Source: Spodoptera frugiperda
Lineage: Eukaryota > Arthropoda > Insecta > Lepidoptera > Noctuidae
DNA: 64,000 bases
Reading direction: 5' to 3'
Assembly: GCF_023101765.2 (NCBI RefSeq)
Contig: NC_064223.1
Span: forward strand, 2,232,001 to 2,296,000
Part shown: in pieces, positions 11,227-21,450 of the stretch
Layout: every line of letters begins with the position of its first letter
Position numbering within the stretch: position 1 is the stretch's first letter
The notes under the pieces: model-generated
Databases searched by the model: none
What the model saw: only the letters and a program-made list of their open reading frames with translations
Told to the model about the DNA's origin: nothing
Translations under genes and position numbers: made by a program

Positions 11227-12416
11227 TTATCTCAAAATATGGTTTATTACACGAACAGAAGTGAGCGTGCCCAGCACAAACGGCGCAGTGGCGCGACTCG
11301 CGCTGCTGTCGATCTTGCGCATGCGCAGCGTCGAATCTGTGTCGTGGATGGTGGCGTTGACCAGGTCCGCATAATTGTAGAGCGCGGTGAAGACGCTAGT
11401 GGCGCCCTCCGCCGGGTCCGCGCGGCCCGTGGCGCACTCGAGCGGCCCCATGGACGTGACGCCCACCTGCGCGCCGCGGTACAGCACGGGCCCGCCCGAG
11501 TCGCCCGAGCACACGCCGCGCGCGCCGTCGCCCGAGCGCGCCGCGCCCACGCCGCACACGCAGTGGAACCACGCGCCGCGCTCGCACAGCACCAGCCGCA
11601 GCCGCACCTCGAACAGCTCCTCGCCCAGCAGCGACTTCTCCGTGCGCCCGTAGCCCAGCACCTGCCTCGTTCAACTCTTTACACTCACCTAGGTACTACA
11701 ACATTCTACTGCTACGCGACTGCAGCACCAGAGTGACTGCGTCACAGCTGCACTGCACGCGCTATATCATTAACAAGTGCACACTAGATGTCACCTGCAC
11801 TTCCTCGTTCTTCAGATCCATCGGGTTATAGAGACGCATGGCGTGTATGGGGTCGAGCTTGGGGTTAGTGGCCAGCGTCATGTCGTTGCGCGTGCGCACC
11901 AGGCCGACGTCGTGGTGCAGCAGCGTCACGTCGACGCCGCGGCCCTCGTCCTCCTGCACCACCTTGTAGCTGCGGACACACGCTAGGACAGAGCGGGCCG
12001 GGCGCCGCGCCCCGCGGTAGGTACGGGCGTACCTACCCGGGGTGCCGGTACAGGTAGTGCACGGGCGCCAGCCCGCCCTCCTTGGCCGCGGGCCGCCGCG
12101 CGTTGTACTTCACGTAGGCGATGTGCGGCGACACGCAGTGCGCGGCGGTCAACGCCCAGCGCGGCGCCACCACGGCCGCCGAGCAGCGCGCCGTCCAGTA
12201 GCGGTCCAGCAGCACGCACGCCGCCGGGTACGTGCTCAGCGACGTCGCCTCGCCGCCGAACACGCGCCGCGAGTGGCCCGCCGGCGCCGCACCCCCGTCG
12301 GCCCAGTGCTGCTCCGCCAGCATGGAGCGGTAGAACCCGTACCGCGAGCTGCGCGCGCCCGCCGCGCCCGCCGCGCCCGCCAGCAGCGCACACGCTAACA
12401 CCACCGCCGCCCGCAT
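11227..12416 (-). CDS. Secreted S1-family serine protease, 3 exons
   Basis: Exons on the minus strand are 12416-12037, 11969-11795 and 11661-11227, with GT-AG introns and consistent phases, giving 329 residues. The start at 12416 is chosen because it opens directly into an Ala/Leu-rich signal peptide (residues 1 to about 21); an upstream in-frame ATG would bury it. A short pro-region ends at SRR51, followed by a VFGG activation site. The catalytic triad is visible: H93 in LTAAHC, D147 in HHDVGLV, S240 in GDSGGPV. The position equivalent to chymotrypsin 189 is Gly, so trypsin-like Arg/Lys cleavage is not expected; chymotrypsin- or elastase-like specificity is an inference. The coding exons are very GC-rich, which opens long false frames on both strands. 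The substrate is unknown; digestive or haemolymph roles are both possible. There is no clip domain. Confidence 0.85.
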
Positions 12417-14029
12417 GCTCACCCTGCGCCCGACATTCCGTGCTCTGTCACCGCGACACCGCCTGACGTCTGTCACGCTCTATGGTACAACCACCCAATG
12501 AGATCGGAATCATAGCGCACAGCGATAGTTCTCAGTTCGAGATTCAAGGCGCGTCCGACGTCACTTATATTCTCGATCGTAAAATGAAAATGAATCTCCA
12601 GCATATATGTACCTTAAAGCTACGAGTACGTGCCCATGCTTACCAAGGCTCGGCATCCACAAGCACCAGCGTGTGTAGAGGGCGCTTGTGTTGGCTCGTG
12701 TGAGCTCGCGGACGCTTGCACAGTCTCCCATCTAGTGTCGGTTGGTAGTGTTGTCCTACAGAGGCACTGCCACAGTCGCCAGCGGTCACTTCCAAGATGC
12801 CAAGCGAGATTTGTTGACGCTCGAGTCTTGTGTATGCTTGTCAAACTTTGTCAAGCATGGATCCGTACCTTAATTGGTACACTTTGTTGTCCGTCCGTCC
12901 GTCTGTCGAAATTATTTTTCTCGGGAATGCGTGGAGGTATTAAGCTGACGTATATTACAAAAATACGCAGACTCCGGTTTAAATATTGTGCCAAATAAAA
13001 CTGAAAATATCTAAATTCTAATAAGATACAGACATTACTGCGATTCGTATATTCCGATAAGAATTACAATAATTCGAAGAGAAATTTCATGACCTACCTC
13101 GAGCATTCCATGAAAATGTGAGTTCGTCGTCGGGCCGCGACAGCCGCTGAACATTAATGGGGAACGATGGCAGCACGCACTGACTACGTCGTGGTTTGTA
13201 AGGCCAGGCGTTACACACGTACTCTGTGCCTGCCCTCGCACGCGGCACACACACTGCTCGGCGCACGGACCGACACACGACCTATCAGTGGGTCGATAAC
13301 ATATTATCAGGGCCTTTGATTATTGATTGACTTGTAATTCGACGCATTCCTCTCGGGAGGTGATATTACAAGTCATTTCCTACAAATTGGCCTTGAGGTC
13401 TCTGGTCCGAAAGTGGCTAGTTTCTGAGATAATCAACATTTTTGGTTTGGTCAAAAAGTCCCGAGCTTACCTACTACAAAAACATAAATAAATAAAAACT
13501 ACTGGTTTGTTACCAATTGTGACCAATACATCAATAACCATTAGTTAATACGAATACTGTAAGAAATATCATTCGATTTAAAATAGCAAGTAAATTATTA
13601 TAAATTTTTTTTGAGACACTAATTTGGTCAACTGCGTACAAACTATTAGAAAATGTTCCTTGGCTTATTAGCTATCCAAGCATGTAAAATTATTTGTAAA
13701 ATTCCCCAACATTAATTAATGACTTGATGATAAGTAAAGTGTAGGTACTGAGAAAAGGGTAATTTCCAAATTTTCCTTTATTTACAAAATTTGGTTGAAA
13801 GTGACCTCCCCTGCGACGAATACACACCCTCGCTTCCTTACCTCCGTGACGGTCACTGTGCGTGCACGGACTAAATGTGCGACTTACTTCTACAGCTACT
13901 TGAAGATGACTGAATATAGTGGCCGTCTAGTTTCTACCTTATTCAAGCTCTTAGTTCTTGGTTTTTGAAGTCGGCTTTTTCAAATAAATGGTTCCATTGA
14001 TGTGTGTTGTTCCTGTAAAATACGGCCAT
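12417..14029. other. Intergenic DNA between protease and GPCR genes
   Basis: The protease and the GPCR are divergently transcribed, so promoters for both should lie here, but I cannot place a core promoter confidently. A (CCGT)n tract occurs at about 12889-12904, and a short inverted repeat around attacaagtc occurs at 13328-13376. Confidence 0.4.
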
Positions 14030-14190
14030 ATATAGGTACAAAAATTTACTTCTGTTCGTTAGTCTCGCTAAAACAGCTGGACCGAATTGGCTAATTTTGA
14101 TTTTGAATTATTTGTGGAAGTCCAGGGAAGATTTAAAAAGTGTGAAAAGAATTTTTTGAGGCTGTACGAAGTTTGCTGGGTCAGCTAGTA
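14030..14190 (+). repeat. RTE-like retrotransposon 3'-end fragment
   Basis: The blocks 'ctcgctaaaacagctggacc', 'ttatttgtggaagtccaggg' and the terminal 'gctgggtcagctagta' are, from recalled knowledge, the standard 3' end of a lepidopteran RTE-type LINE. No coding sequence is retained. Confidence 0.55.
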
Positions 14191-14770
14191 ATGAATATTT
14201 CGGTCAGTGGTAGCCTTAGGGGCGGATTTATACCATCCTGTTAGAAAAGGCATTAACTAAAGAACTTTTTAAAATAAAACTAAGTTTAAAATGGCTTTTA
14301 GTATTTTTTATAATTTAGGAGATGAAATATTTCACACGTGTAAATAAAAAAATAACTTTGGAAGCTTGTAAGGACCATTTTTGTTTGGTACCATTTATAT
14401 CAAACAAAGATGTATTTAGATTTTATCCACTTTTAGAATACAACAAAGTTTATTTTGGACCTCTACTGCTTCTACACCCGCAGACATAGAAGGTATTTTG
14501 AGTTTTGGTTGCAATATTTCGGGTATATTCTTCCTTAAACAAATATATGTAACCAACCATGACGTTTGGGGCGATGGGTTTATGGGTATTGGCTAGCTGA
14601 TGTCCTCCGAATACCTGACAAAATTGTCTCGGTACATGCGCCAAACACCTGCTTATTGCTCCTGTATATTACCTATTGTAAGAACATATCCTCACTCGTA
14701 GATAGCACATTGACGTGAGTCTGTTTGTCGGCAGGGCGAGCGCGCGGCCTGAACGCAGGATGCGGGCGAC

Positions 14771-16000
14771 ATGAGCCGCAACGGGTCGGCCGAGGGCTGC
14801 GACTCCGACGTGGGCGTGGAGCCCGGCGACCAGCTGTTCCGCTTCGTGGTGCATGGCGTGCTGCTCAACGGCATCGGCGCCGCCGGCCTGCTGGGCAACG
14901 CGCTGTCCGTGCTCGTGCTGTCGCGCCCGCAGATGCGGTCCTCCGTCAACTGCCTGCTGGTGGGGCTGGCGGCCTGCGACACCGTGCTCATCCTCACCTC
15001 CGTGCTGCTGTTCGGGCTCACCGCCGTGTTCCCGTACACGGGCCACATGCGCTACTACTACTACCACGTGTGCCCGCACATCACGCCCTACGCGTACCCC
15101 ATCGCCAACGCCGCGCAGACCATGTCGGTGTACCTCACGCTGATCGTGACCATCGAGCGGTGGGTGGCGGTGTGTCACCCGTTCCGAGCCAAAGCGCTGT
15201 GCACATCGTCGCGCGCGCGCTGGTACGTCTTGGGTACGGCCGCTTTCGCACTCGCCTACAACGCTCCCAAGTTCTTCGAAGCAGAGGTAATCCAGCGCTC
15301 CGTGGACGGCGAGCTGGTGTACTGCGTCACGGCAGACCTGGAGTTCCGCACGGAGTCCTACATCGTGGTCTACATCCACTCCCTGTACATGATCGTGATG
15401 TACATCGTGCCGTTCTCGGCGCTGGCGGCGCTCAACGCCTGCATCGTGCGGCAGGTGCGGCGCGCGCAGGCTGAGCGCGCGCGACTCTCGCGGGTGCAGC
15501 GCCGCGAGCTGGGCCTGGCGACCATGCTGCTGGTGGTCGTACTAGTGTTTTTCCTCTGTAACCTTCTGCCGCTCGTCACCAACTCGTTCGAGGTGTTTAT
15601 GGGCGACCAGTTCGACAAGCTGGACCCGCTCGTCAAGACCAGTAACCTGCTGGTCACCATCAACAGCAGCGTCAACTTCGTCATCTACGTCATATTCGGC
15701 GAGAAGTTCAAGCGCGTGTTCCTCAAGATGTTCTGCGCGGGCGGGCTGCGGCGGCGGGCCGGCACGCGCGACTCGCCCGAGCACACGCGCGACGACTCGT
15801 TCGCGTCGTGCGGCGAGCGCGTGTCGCTGCGGCTGGCGCGCAACGGCACGCTGCGGCGCTCGGAGCGCAGCTCGCGGGGCGCGGGCCGCGCGCGCCGGGC
15901 GCCCTCGCCGGCGCCCACCGTGTACTACCCGGCGCCCGTCACGGAGCTGTCCAGCGCCTCGGACGCGCGCTGGAGCGGCTCCGGCCGCGCGCACTTCTAA
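14771..16000 (+). CDS. FMRFaR: Class A GPCR, FMRFamide-receptor-like
   Basis: A single open exon of 409 residues. The seven hydrophobic segments lie at roughly residues 26-50, 60-84, 108-134, 150-166, 197-227, 250-272 and 286-309. Family landmarks are G42-N43 in TM1, D70 in TM2, the C101/C185 disulfide pair, ERW (129-131) in place of DRY at the end of TM3, the TM6 CNLLP motif and NFVIY (302-306) in place of NPxxY. N4 is in an N-glycosylation sequon. The TM2, TM3 and TM7 wording is close to the Drosophila FMRFamide receptor as I remember it. The tail after residue 325 is Arg/Ser-rich with many possible phosphorylation sites. A likely splice acceptor (gtcggcag) lies about 35 bp upstream, suggesting a separate 5' UTR exon. 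An AATAAA at 16230 fits the 3' end. A related neuropeptide receptor (myosuppressin-type) is the main alternative. Confidence 0.85.
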   Translation: MSRNGSAEGCDSDVGVEPGDQLFRFVVHGVLLNGIGAAGLLGNALSVLVLSRPQMRSSVNCLLVGLAACDTVLILTSVLLFGLTAVFPYTGHMRYYYYHVCPHITPYAYPIANAAQTMSVYLTLIVTIERWVAVCHPFRAKALCTSSRARWYVLGTAAFALAYNAPKFFEAEVIQRSVDGELVYCVTADLEFRTESYIVVYIHSLYMIVMYIVPFSALAALNACIVRQVRRAQAERARLSRVQRRELGLATMLLVVVLVFFLCNLLPLVTNSFEVFMGDQFDKLDPLVKTSNLLVTINSSVNFVIYVIFGEKFKRVFLKMFCAGGLRRRAGTRDSPEHTRDDSFASCGERVSLRLARNGTLRRSERSSRGAGRARRAPSPAPTVYYPAPVTELSSASDARWSGSGRAHF

Positions 16001-16229
16001 CACCGCCGCCCGGCGCCTGTCCTAGTGGCTAGTGGTCTCACGGTGTTATGCGTGTTTCTAAAGAAATTGTACATTCGTGTAAATATACCAGACACCCTAG
16101 TTGTACAATGTGAATGATAATTAAGGTTTGTAAATATTTAGTGACTATTGTTATCGAATACTTAGTACGAGGTAGGGATGCGACTGTCCTAGGTCCGCTG
16201 GGGGCAGCTCCTGCACCCGCCACTGTGTA

Positions 16230-16235
16230 AATAAA
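16230..16235 (+). terminator. Polyadenylation signal of the GPCR gene
   Basis: AATAAA lies about 230 bp after the GPCR stop codon in the sense orientation, followed by a GT-rich stretch. This is consistent with the end of the mRNA. Confidence 0.6.
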
Positions 16236-17204
16236 AGGTCATTTGATGTCGTTATGTGTTTCATATTTCTTACCCGACTACAAAACAAGGAGGTTACAGT
16301 TTGACCCGTAGAACATGTAAGTATGTATACTTGTGTGCAATGATCTCGCGTTCAGCTGAACTGATTTTGATGCGGTTTTCAGCATAGTCTTTTTTAGGTT
16401 AGGAGAAGGATTTAGGGATATTACATGACTTAAAAATATGGGGGGAGGGAGGTGGTAAAGGAATTTCAAAGTGGTATTTTATTTTTAAAGTTATTCTCTC
16501 CTAAGTACATAGTTAACATGTTCACTGCCATGCCGGGAACGGCGACCGGTGCGAGGTCTATCCAAATACGAAAATGTATAGTTATCGTCAGTTTCGAGGT
16601 CAATGTGATAAAGTAAACACATGTTTGGTTCAACGCCGGTATTGTTTTATTGTTTCATACCGTGACCGTTGACGTCGACTCGTTGCAATGGGGCCACGGG
16701 GCGCTGTGTCGCTGTGTCGCTGTGTCGCTGTGTCGCTGTGTCGCTGTGTCGCCCACCGCGGCGGGGCGCGCTCCATGTTCTCCTGGCACTGTAAGGCCAA
16801 GGAGGATGCTGTCCAGTTATCAGACCCAATGGCAGCACCAGCACGTGAACTCGTGAGAGAATCGATCAAATGCTATAAGGAAGTCGCTTTGGAACGTGGT
16901 CATTATGACGAGACCAGCTCGATGGTACCATCATATAGGGATGACACTTTGCTTAGTTTCTTTATGCCACAACAATTACAAATGCATGTAATTCATATTT
17001 CTAGATTACATGGGTTTTTTACAGATCGACAAAATAAAAACGTAACGCCCCTCCCCCCATACCCATACCTAAGTAATATTTGTGCAAAAGTTTTGTAAAG
17101 TTCATCTATACATGAACTGTATTTATTTGTGTAAGTATAATAAAACTGTACAAGTGTTCATTCTGTACATTGAAAATATTAAAAAATAAATAGTAATGAA
17201 TAGT
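16236..17204. other. Intergenic DNA with an 8-bp tandem repeat
   Basis: A perfect (TCGCTGTG)n tract lies at about 16702-16752. A frame through 16760-17098 reads open but has no recognisable domain or splice sites, so it is not called. Otherwise nothing is recognised. Confidence 0.45.
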
Positions 17205-17465
17205 AGACTGCGTCGTTGGTCGAGTGGTCGCAAATGCGACTGCCGGCCAAGGGGTCTCGGGTTCGATTCCCAAGTCGGGTTCCGAAGTTCCACGTAGCAC
17301 AGAGTCTGGAATTGTGTCCAGTATATGGCAATAGGCTCACCCCTTTTTACATGGGACCTGTAACACAAATGGTGAAAAGTGGGTGTTCATTGTATAGCGG
17401 CATTACGTGACGTAATGTGCACCTCTGCCTACCCCTTCGGGGATAAAAAGGCGTGGCGTTGTTAT
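17205..17465 (+). mobile_element. tRNA-derived SINE, near full length
   Basis: The head contains an A-box-like tggtcgagtggtcg (near 17217) and a B-box ggttcgattcc (near 17260), as in Pol III promoters. The body carries the blocks 'ccagtatatggcaataggct', 'acacaaatggtgaaaagtgg' and 'tgcctaccccttcggggata', and ends in a T/G-rich tail. The same order is found in the copy at 58205-58715, so the family is real and dispersed. Confidence 0.8.
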
Positions 17466-18855
17466 TGTAAATAGTAAGGGGTGTTACTAGGCAGTAGTTA
17501 TGTAACGAATGTCATATTTAAGACATTCACGAACGCGAATGTGAATGCGAATATTGACCTAAGAATTTAGACCAAGTTTTGTACGGCTTCATTTGGACAG
17601 TTCACTTGACGCGCGCTTGTAATTGTTCGCGCCGACTTGTAGCCAGGGCAAGGTAAACACCAATACAGCAGCCACACACACACACAACCATCATCAACAA
17701 TACTTGGAATTTGAACCAGTTCGAGTATACTAGCGGCGACGGAGTCTGTGCGGCCTGCTGACTGCTGACTGCCCGCTCTGTTCCTGGTGGGGACCTGAGG
17801 AAACCGCTGATATCTGTTCCGACCTCCGAGACTGGTAAAGTATGACAGAAGGTGGCAGATCCTGAGCCGCTAATTTTACAATCATCAAAATATTGCAAAA
17901 CTACAATATATCTACTATGAAACAATGTTTACACACTAAGTCCTCACTTATTACACCTACATCTTTTCAATTTGAATGTACACTCTATGATGTATAACCA
18001 CACTTTTGGCAATTTTCTCTGAAAACAATCGTCTATCGGCGAAACAAATGACAAAGTATGTGAATATACCTAAAACTGCACGTATGTGCACTGCACGGGA
18101 CAGTGATATGATATACGTTTGTGATAAGTATTTGAAATAAATTATTTTGACTTTGAATTTAAAAACTGTAGGACTTAGATTTTTTTGTATTTTTCTGAGA
18201 ACAGTTGGAACCTTGTCGATCACCTGGTGCCATTTGGACGTCGACTTACGGGACACCCTGTATAATTACGTAATTATGTTAAGACTGCAACAGTTTGGTT
18301 ATTTTAATTCTATAAGTTCACTGGTTTCTGTGATAAATACAATTTTACTCGGTGTGCTGTTGTACAAATAATTTAAATAGGTAATGGCCTATCCTTACAT
18401 GAATGTTTTGTAAATTATCACCAGCTCATTAAACTGACAGTTATTGGCTTCAGATATTTTACAATAAAAATAACAGGGAATAAATGGCACACACTTCAAT
18501 GTGAGGTTTGGATAAAACACCAACTGGGAACCAGTCGATACGAGCTCTCAGATTACACAGGTGCCGAGAATGTGACCACTTCCAGCGATGGATTACGTTT
18601 ATACATATTTCAATTAAAGTGATTCGTATACATGTCGTGTTTCATTACTGACCTGTGTGCACACTGCACACTGCATGATGTAGACGAGGATTGTAAAACC
18701 CCGCCATTGTCACATTGCGGCTAGTCGGTTAGAAACCGGCTGTTTTGTAATGTACCCAGCTGTTGGACAACTAGCCGCATTGAATACGGATGCGGCGAAA
18801 TTCACAGATGTACATACTTTTCGAAGCTATGCGTTATTTTAAATATTTTTTAAGA
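17466..18855. other. Intergenic stretch, no gene recognised
   Basis: AT-rich DNA with a 'cgtcgacttacgggacaccctgta' type block near 18237-18262, common in insect transposon ends, but with no matching partner end found. No supportable exon is seen. Confidence 0.4.
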
Positions 18856-19098
18856 CTTGGCTCGAGCGGCCGTTTGGTTTCCTCTCCTTCCGCCTGGTGC
18901 AGGTGATGACAGGCCATGGCTGTTTTCGCTCATACATGCACCGCATCGGGCGGGAGGAGAGCCCGTCGTGCAATCACTGTGGCGCGATAGCGAAAGAGGA
19001 ATCGGCAGGAGAAGGCGACTATACAACTGTCTCCTCCCTCCCGGGGGTGAGTAGCGGGTGCTAGGCGCGGGGGCACCTACACTTGCTTTGCACTATTC
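18856..19098 (+). pseudogene. Internally deleted SART-like retrotransposon fragment
   Basis: About 240 bp closely match the plus-strand SART-like element downstream. Bases 18856 to about 18990 correspond to about 20197-20331. The match then jumps to about 20562 and continues to about 20671, so roughly 230 bp are deleted internally. Both ends are truncated. The 3' end passes directly into the telomere-like array without a poly(A) tail. It contains part of the C-terminal zinc-finger region of ORF2 and cannot code for a functional protein. Confidence 0.85.
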
Positions 19099-19850
19099 AG
19101 GTTTAGGTTAGGTCAGGTTAGGTCAGGTTAGGTCAGGTTAGGTCAGGTTAGGTCAGGTTAGGTCAGGTTAGGTCAGGTTAGGTCAGGTTAGGTCAGGTTA
19201 GGTCAGGTTAGGTCAGGTTAGGTCAGGTTAGGTCAGGTTAGGTCAGGTTAGGTCAGGTTAGGTCAGGTTAGGTCAGGTTAGGTCAGGTTAGGTCAGGTTA
19301 GGTCAGGTTAGGTCAGGTTAGGTCAGGTTAGGTCAGGTTAGGTCAGGTTAGGTCAGGTTAGGTCAGGTTAGGTCAGGTTAGGTCAGGTTAGGTCAGGTTA
19401 GGTCAGGTTAGGTCAGGTTAGGTCAGGTTAGGTCAGGTTAGGTCAGGTTAGGTCAGGTTAGGTCAGGTTAGGTCAGGTTAGGTCAGGTTAGGTCAGGTTA
19501 GGTCAGGTTAGGTCAGGTTAGGTCAGGTTAGGTCAGGTTTGGTCAGGTTAGGTCAGGTTAGGTCAGGTTAGGTCAGGTTAGGTCAGGTTAGGTCAGGTTA
19601 GGTCAGGTTAGGTCAGGTTAGGTCAGGTTAGGTCAGGTTAGGTCAGGTTAGGTCAGGTTAGGTCAGGTTAGGTCAGGTTAGGTCAGGTTAGGTCAGGTTA
19701 GGTCAGGTTAGGTCAGGTTAGGTCAGGTTAGGTCAGGTTAGGTCAGGTTAGGTCAGGTTAGGTCAGGTTAGGTCAGGTTAGGTCAGGTTAGGTCAGGTTA
19801 GGTCAGGTTAGGTCAGGTTAGGTCAGGTTAGGTCAGGTTAGGTCAGGTTA
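19099..19850 (+). repeat. Alternating TCAGG/TTAGG telomere-like array
   Basis: After a short lead-in (ggtttaggtta), 74 decamer units GGTCAGGTTA run from 19111 to 19850. I see a single substitution (unit at 19531-19540 ends ttt... instead of tta). Each unit is one TCAGG plus one TTAGG pentamer. TTAGG is the canonical insect telomere repeat and TCAGG is the telomere repeat of tenebrionid beetles such as Tribolium (established knowledge). A strict one-to-one alternation is a higher-order repeat, not random degeneration. Confidence 0.95.
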
Positions 19851-19904
19851 GGTTAGGTTAGGTTAGGTTAGGTTAGGTTAGGTTAGGTTAGGTTAGGTTA
19901 GGTT
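19851..19904 (+). repeat. (TTAGG)n interstitial telomeric repeat, left block
   Basis: 54 bp of pure GGTTA repeat ending in GGTT, directly followed by the SART-like element. The break after ...AGGTT is consistent with integration between T and A of TTAGG. Confidence 0.95.
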
Positions 19905-20937
19905 GTGCCCCAAAGGGCTATCGCTCAGCGGGTGGCGCGGGCCTACCGCACAGTGGGCTTCGCGGCGGCATGCGCACTGGCGGGCACACCTCCGTGGGAG
20001 CTGGAGGCGTGGGTGCTCGCCAGAGTTTATGATTGGACAGCAGAGCGGAGGGCGCGGGGAGAGCACCCGGCTCATGAGGTGAGGGAGGCCGTGCGACAGG
20101 AGGCCAAGGAGGCAATCGTCGTCCACTGGGCGGACGACCTTACCGCTGCTGCCTTTGGCAGACGAACGCTGGACGCCATCGGGCCAGTCCTCCAGGCTTG
20201 GCTCGAGAGGCCGTTTGGTTTCCTCTCCTTCCGCCTGGTGCAGGTGATGACAGGCCATGGCTGCTTTGGCTCATACCTGCACCGCATCGGGCGGGAGGAG
20301 AGCCCGTCGTGCCACCACTGTGGCGCAACAGCGGACACGGTGCGGCATACTCTGGAGGAGTGCCCATCGTGGTCCGAGCCGCGGCAGAATTTGGTTGCGG
20401 CGGTCGGAGCAGACCTCTCGCTCCCTTCCATTGTTCGCGCTATGCTGGGGAGTGAGGAGGCATGGGCGGCGGTCGCCTCTTTCTGCGAGTGCGTAATATC
20501 GCAGAAGGAGGTGGCGGAGCGTGAGCGAGAGGAAGACGCTCTTGCTCCAGCGCTCCGACGAAGAAGAGTCGGCAGGAGAAGACGATAATACGACCGTCTT
20601 CTCCCTCCCGGGGGTGAGTAGCGGGTGCTAGGCGCGGGGGCGCCTACATCTGCTTTGCACTACTCACCTCTCGCGGGACGGGAGCGGTTGGCACACGACC
20701 GTTCCCGATGCCCCTTTCCCATGCTGGGGAGGGGCTTGTAATGGCCTGCCACCACAGGTGGGCTCCGCCGAGGGGGTTCTGGTAGTAAAGGTTCAGCCGG
20801 TCTCCCAGACCCCCTAACTGGCGATGCGGGTGTGCTCCTGGGTTTTTTAGTGGGTATGCCGGCTTCTACCGGAGAGTCCCACATATCCCTCCCGTCCCCC
20901 GACGGGAGGACGATACATAAAGTATTTTTCCCAGGGT

Positions 20938-20970
<33 letters not shown>
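19905..20970 (+). mobile_element. 5'-truncated SART-like (R1-clade) non-LTR retrotransposon
   Basis: About 1.03 kb of element plus a 32-base poly(A) tail (20939-20970), inserted inside TTAGG repeats: the left side ends ...AGGTT and the right side resumes as (A)GGTTAGG. The plus-strand frame 19905-20588 is the last 227 residues of an ORF2. It begins just after the reverse transcriptase domain and contains a CCHC zinc finger (CHHC, then H and C in VRHTLEEC), an R1-clade hallmark, followed by an Arg-rich C terminus. The 3' UTR runs from 20589 to 20938. EN and RT domains are missing, so the copy is dead. Orientation and position match what is known of Bombyx SART elements. Confidence 0.85.
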
Positions 20971-20972
<2 letters not shown>

Positions 20973-21019
20973 TTAGGTTAGGTTAGGTTAGGTTAGGTTA
21001 GGTTAGGTTAGGTTAGGTT

Positions 21020-21024
<5 letters not shown>
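20971..21024 (+). repeat. (TTAGG)n interstitial telomeric repeat, central block
   Basis: 54 bp of GGTTA repeat lying between the poly(A) of the plus-strand SART-like element and the poly(T), i.e. the reversed poly(A), of the minus-strand element. It has the same length and phase as the block at 19851-19904. Confidence 0.95.
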
Positions 21025-21053
<29 letters not shown>

Positions 21054-21450
21054 CAGCAGGAGGGGAAATCCTCATGGAGACTCACACCTCCCCACGAGTA
21101 GAGAGGTGTGAGTACTGCCGGACTCTTACCGGCTAAAACCCCTCCTGCTGTGCCGAGTGTCTCCTCTGACGTGATCAGAGATCTATATATCCTGCGTTTG
21201 TAATTCAGTGCCATTCGAATGTTTAACTGTCAATGTTATATGTAGGTTAATAAATATATATATAAACTGTTTATAAATAGATAATTATGTAGTCGTACCA
21301 ACGCTACTGTCATATATTATCACTTAAATATATATACTAAGCGTCGTCCCGCATATCAGCTCTTTACCGGGGTACTGCCATTTGTGATGTGTTCTGTGTT
21401 CTTCTAAACGCCCTGCCATGAGTATCATGGCATGGGTCGTTTCGGCGTGT

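Noticed and set aside
11239..12398. Plus-strand frames of 165 and 118 residues over the protease exons
   Set aside because: Antisense shadows of GC-rich exons; the minus strand has the catalytic triad and splice sites.
14669..16003. Long frames antisense or shifted to the GPCR
   Set aside because: High GC opens all frames; only the plus-strand 409-residue frame has seven membrane segments and GPCR motifs.
16688..17098. 136-residue plus-strand open frame after an 8-bp repeat
   Set aside because: It begins in a microsatellite, has no recognisable domain and no clear splice sites, and composition drifts to AT-rich non-coding.
17205..17290. Functional tRNA gene
   Set aside because: A and B boxes are present but the sequence continues into a SINE body found in several copies, and stems do not pair properly.
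19111..19850. CRISPR-like array
   Set aside because: There are no spacers: the repeats are directly contiguous, and the genome is eukaryotic.
19905..20588. Host gene of 227 residues
   Set aside because: It is the C-terminal end of a retrotransposon ORF2 starting directly at the TTAGG junction with no real ATG.
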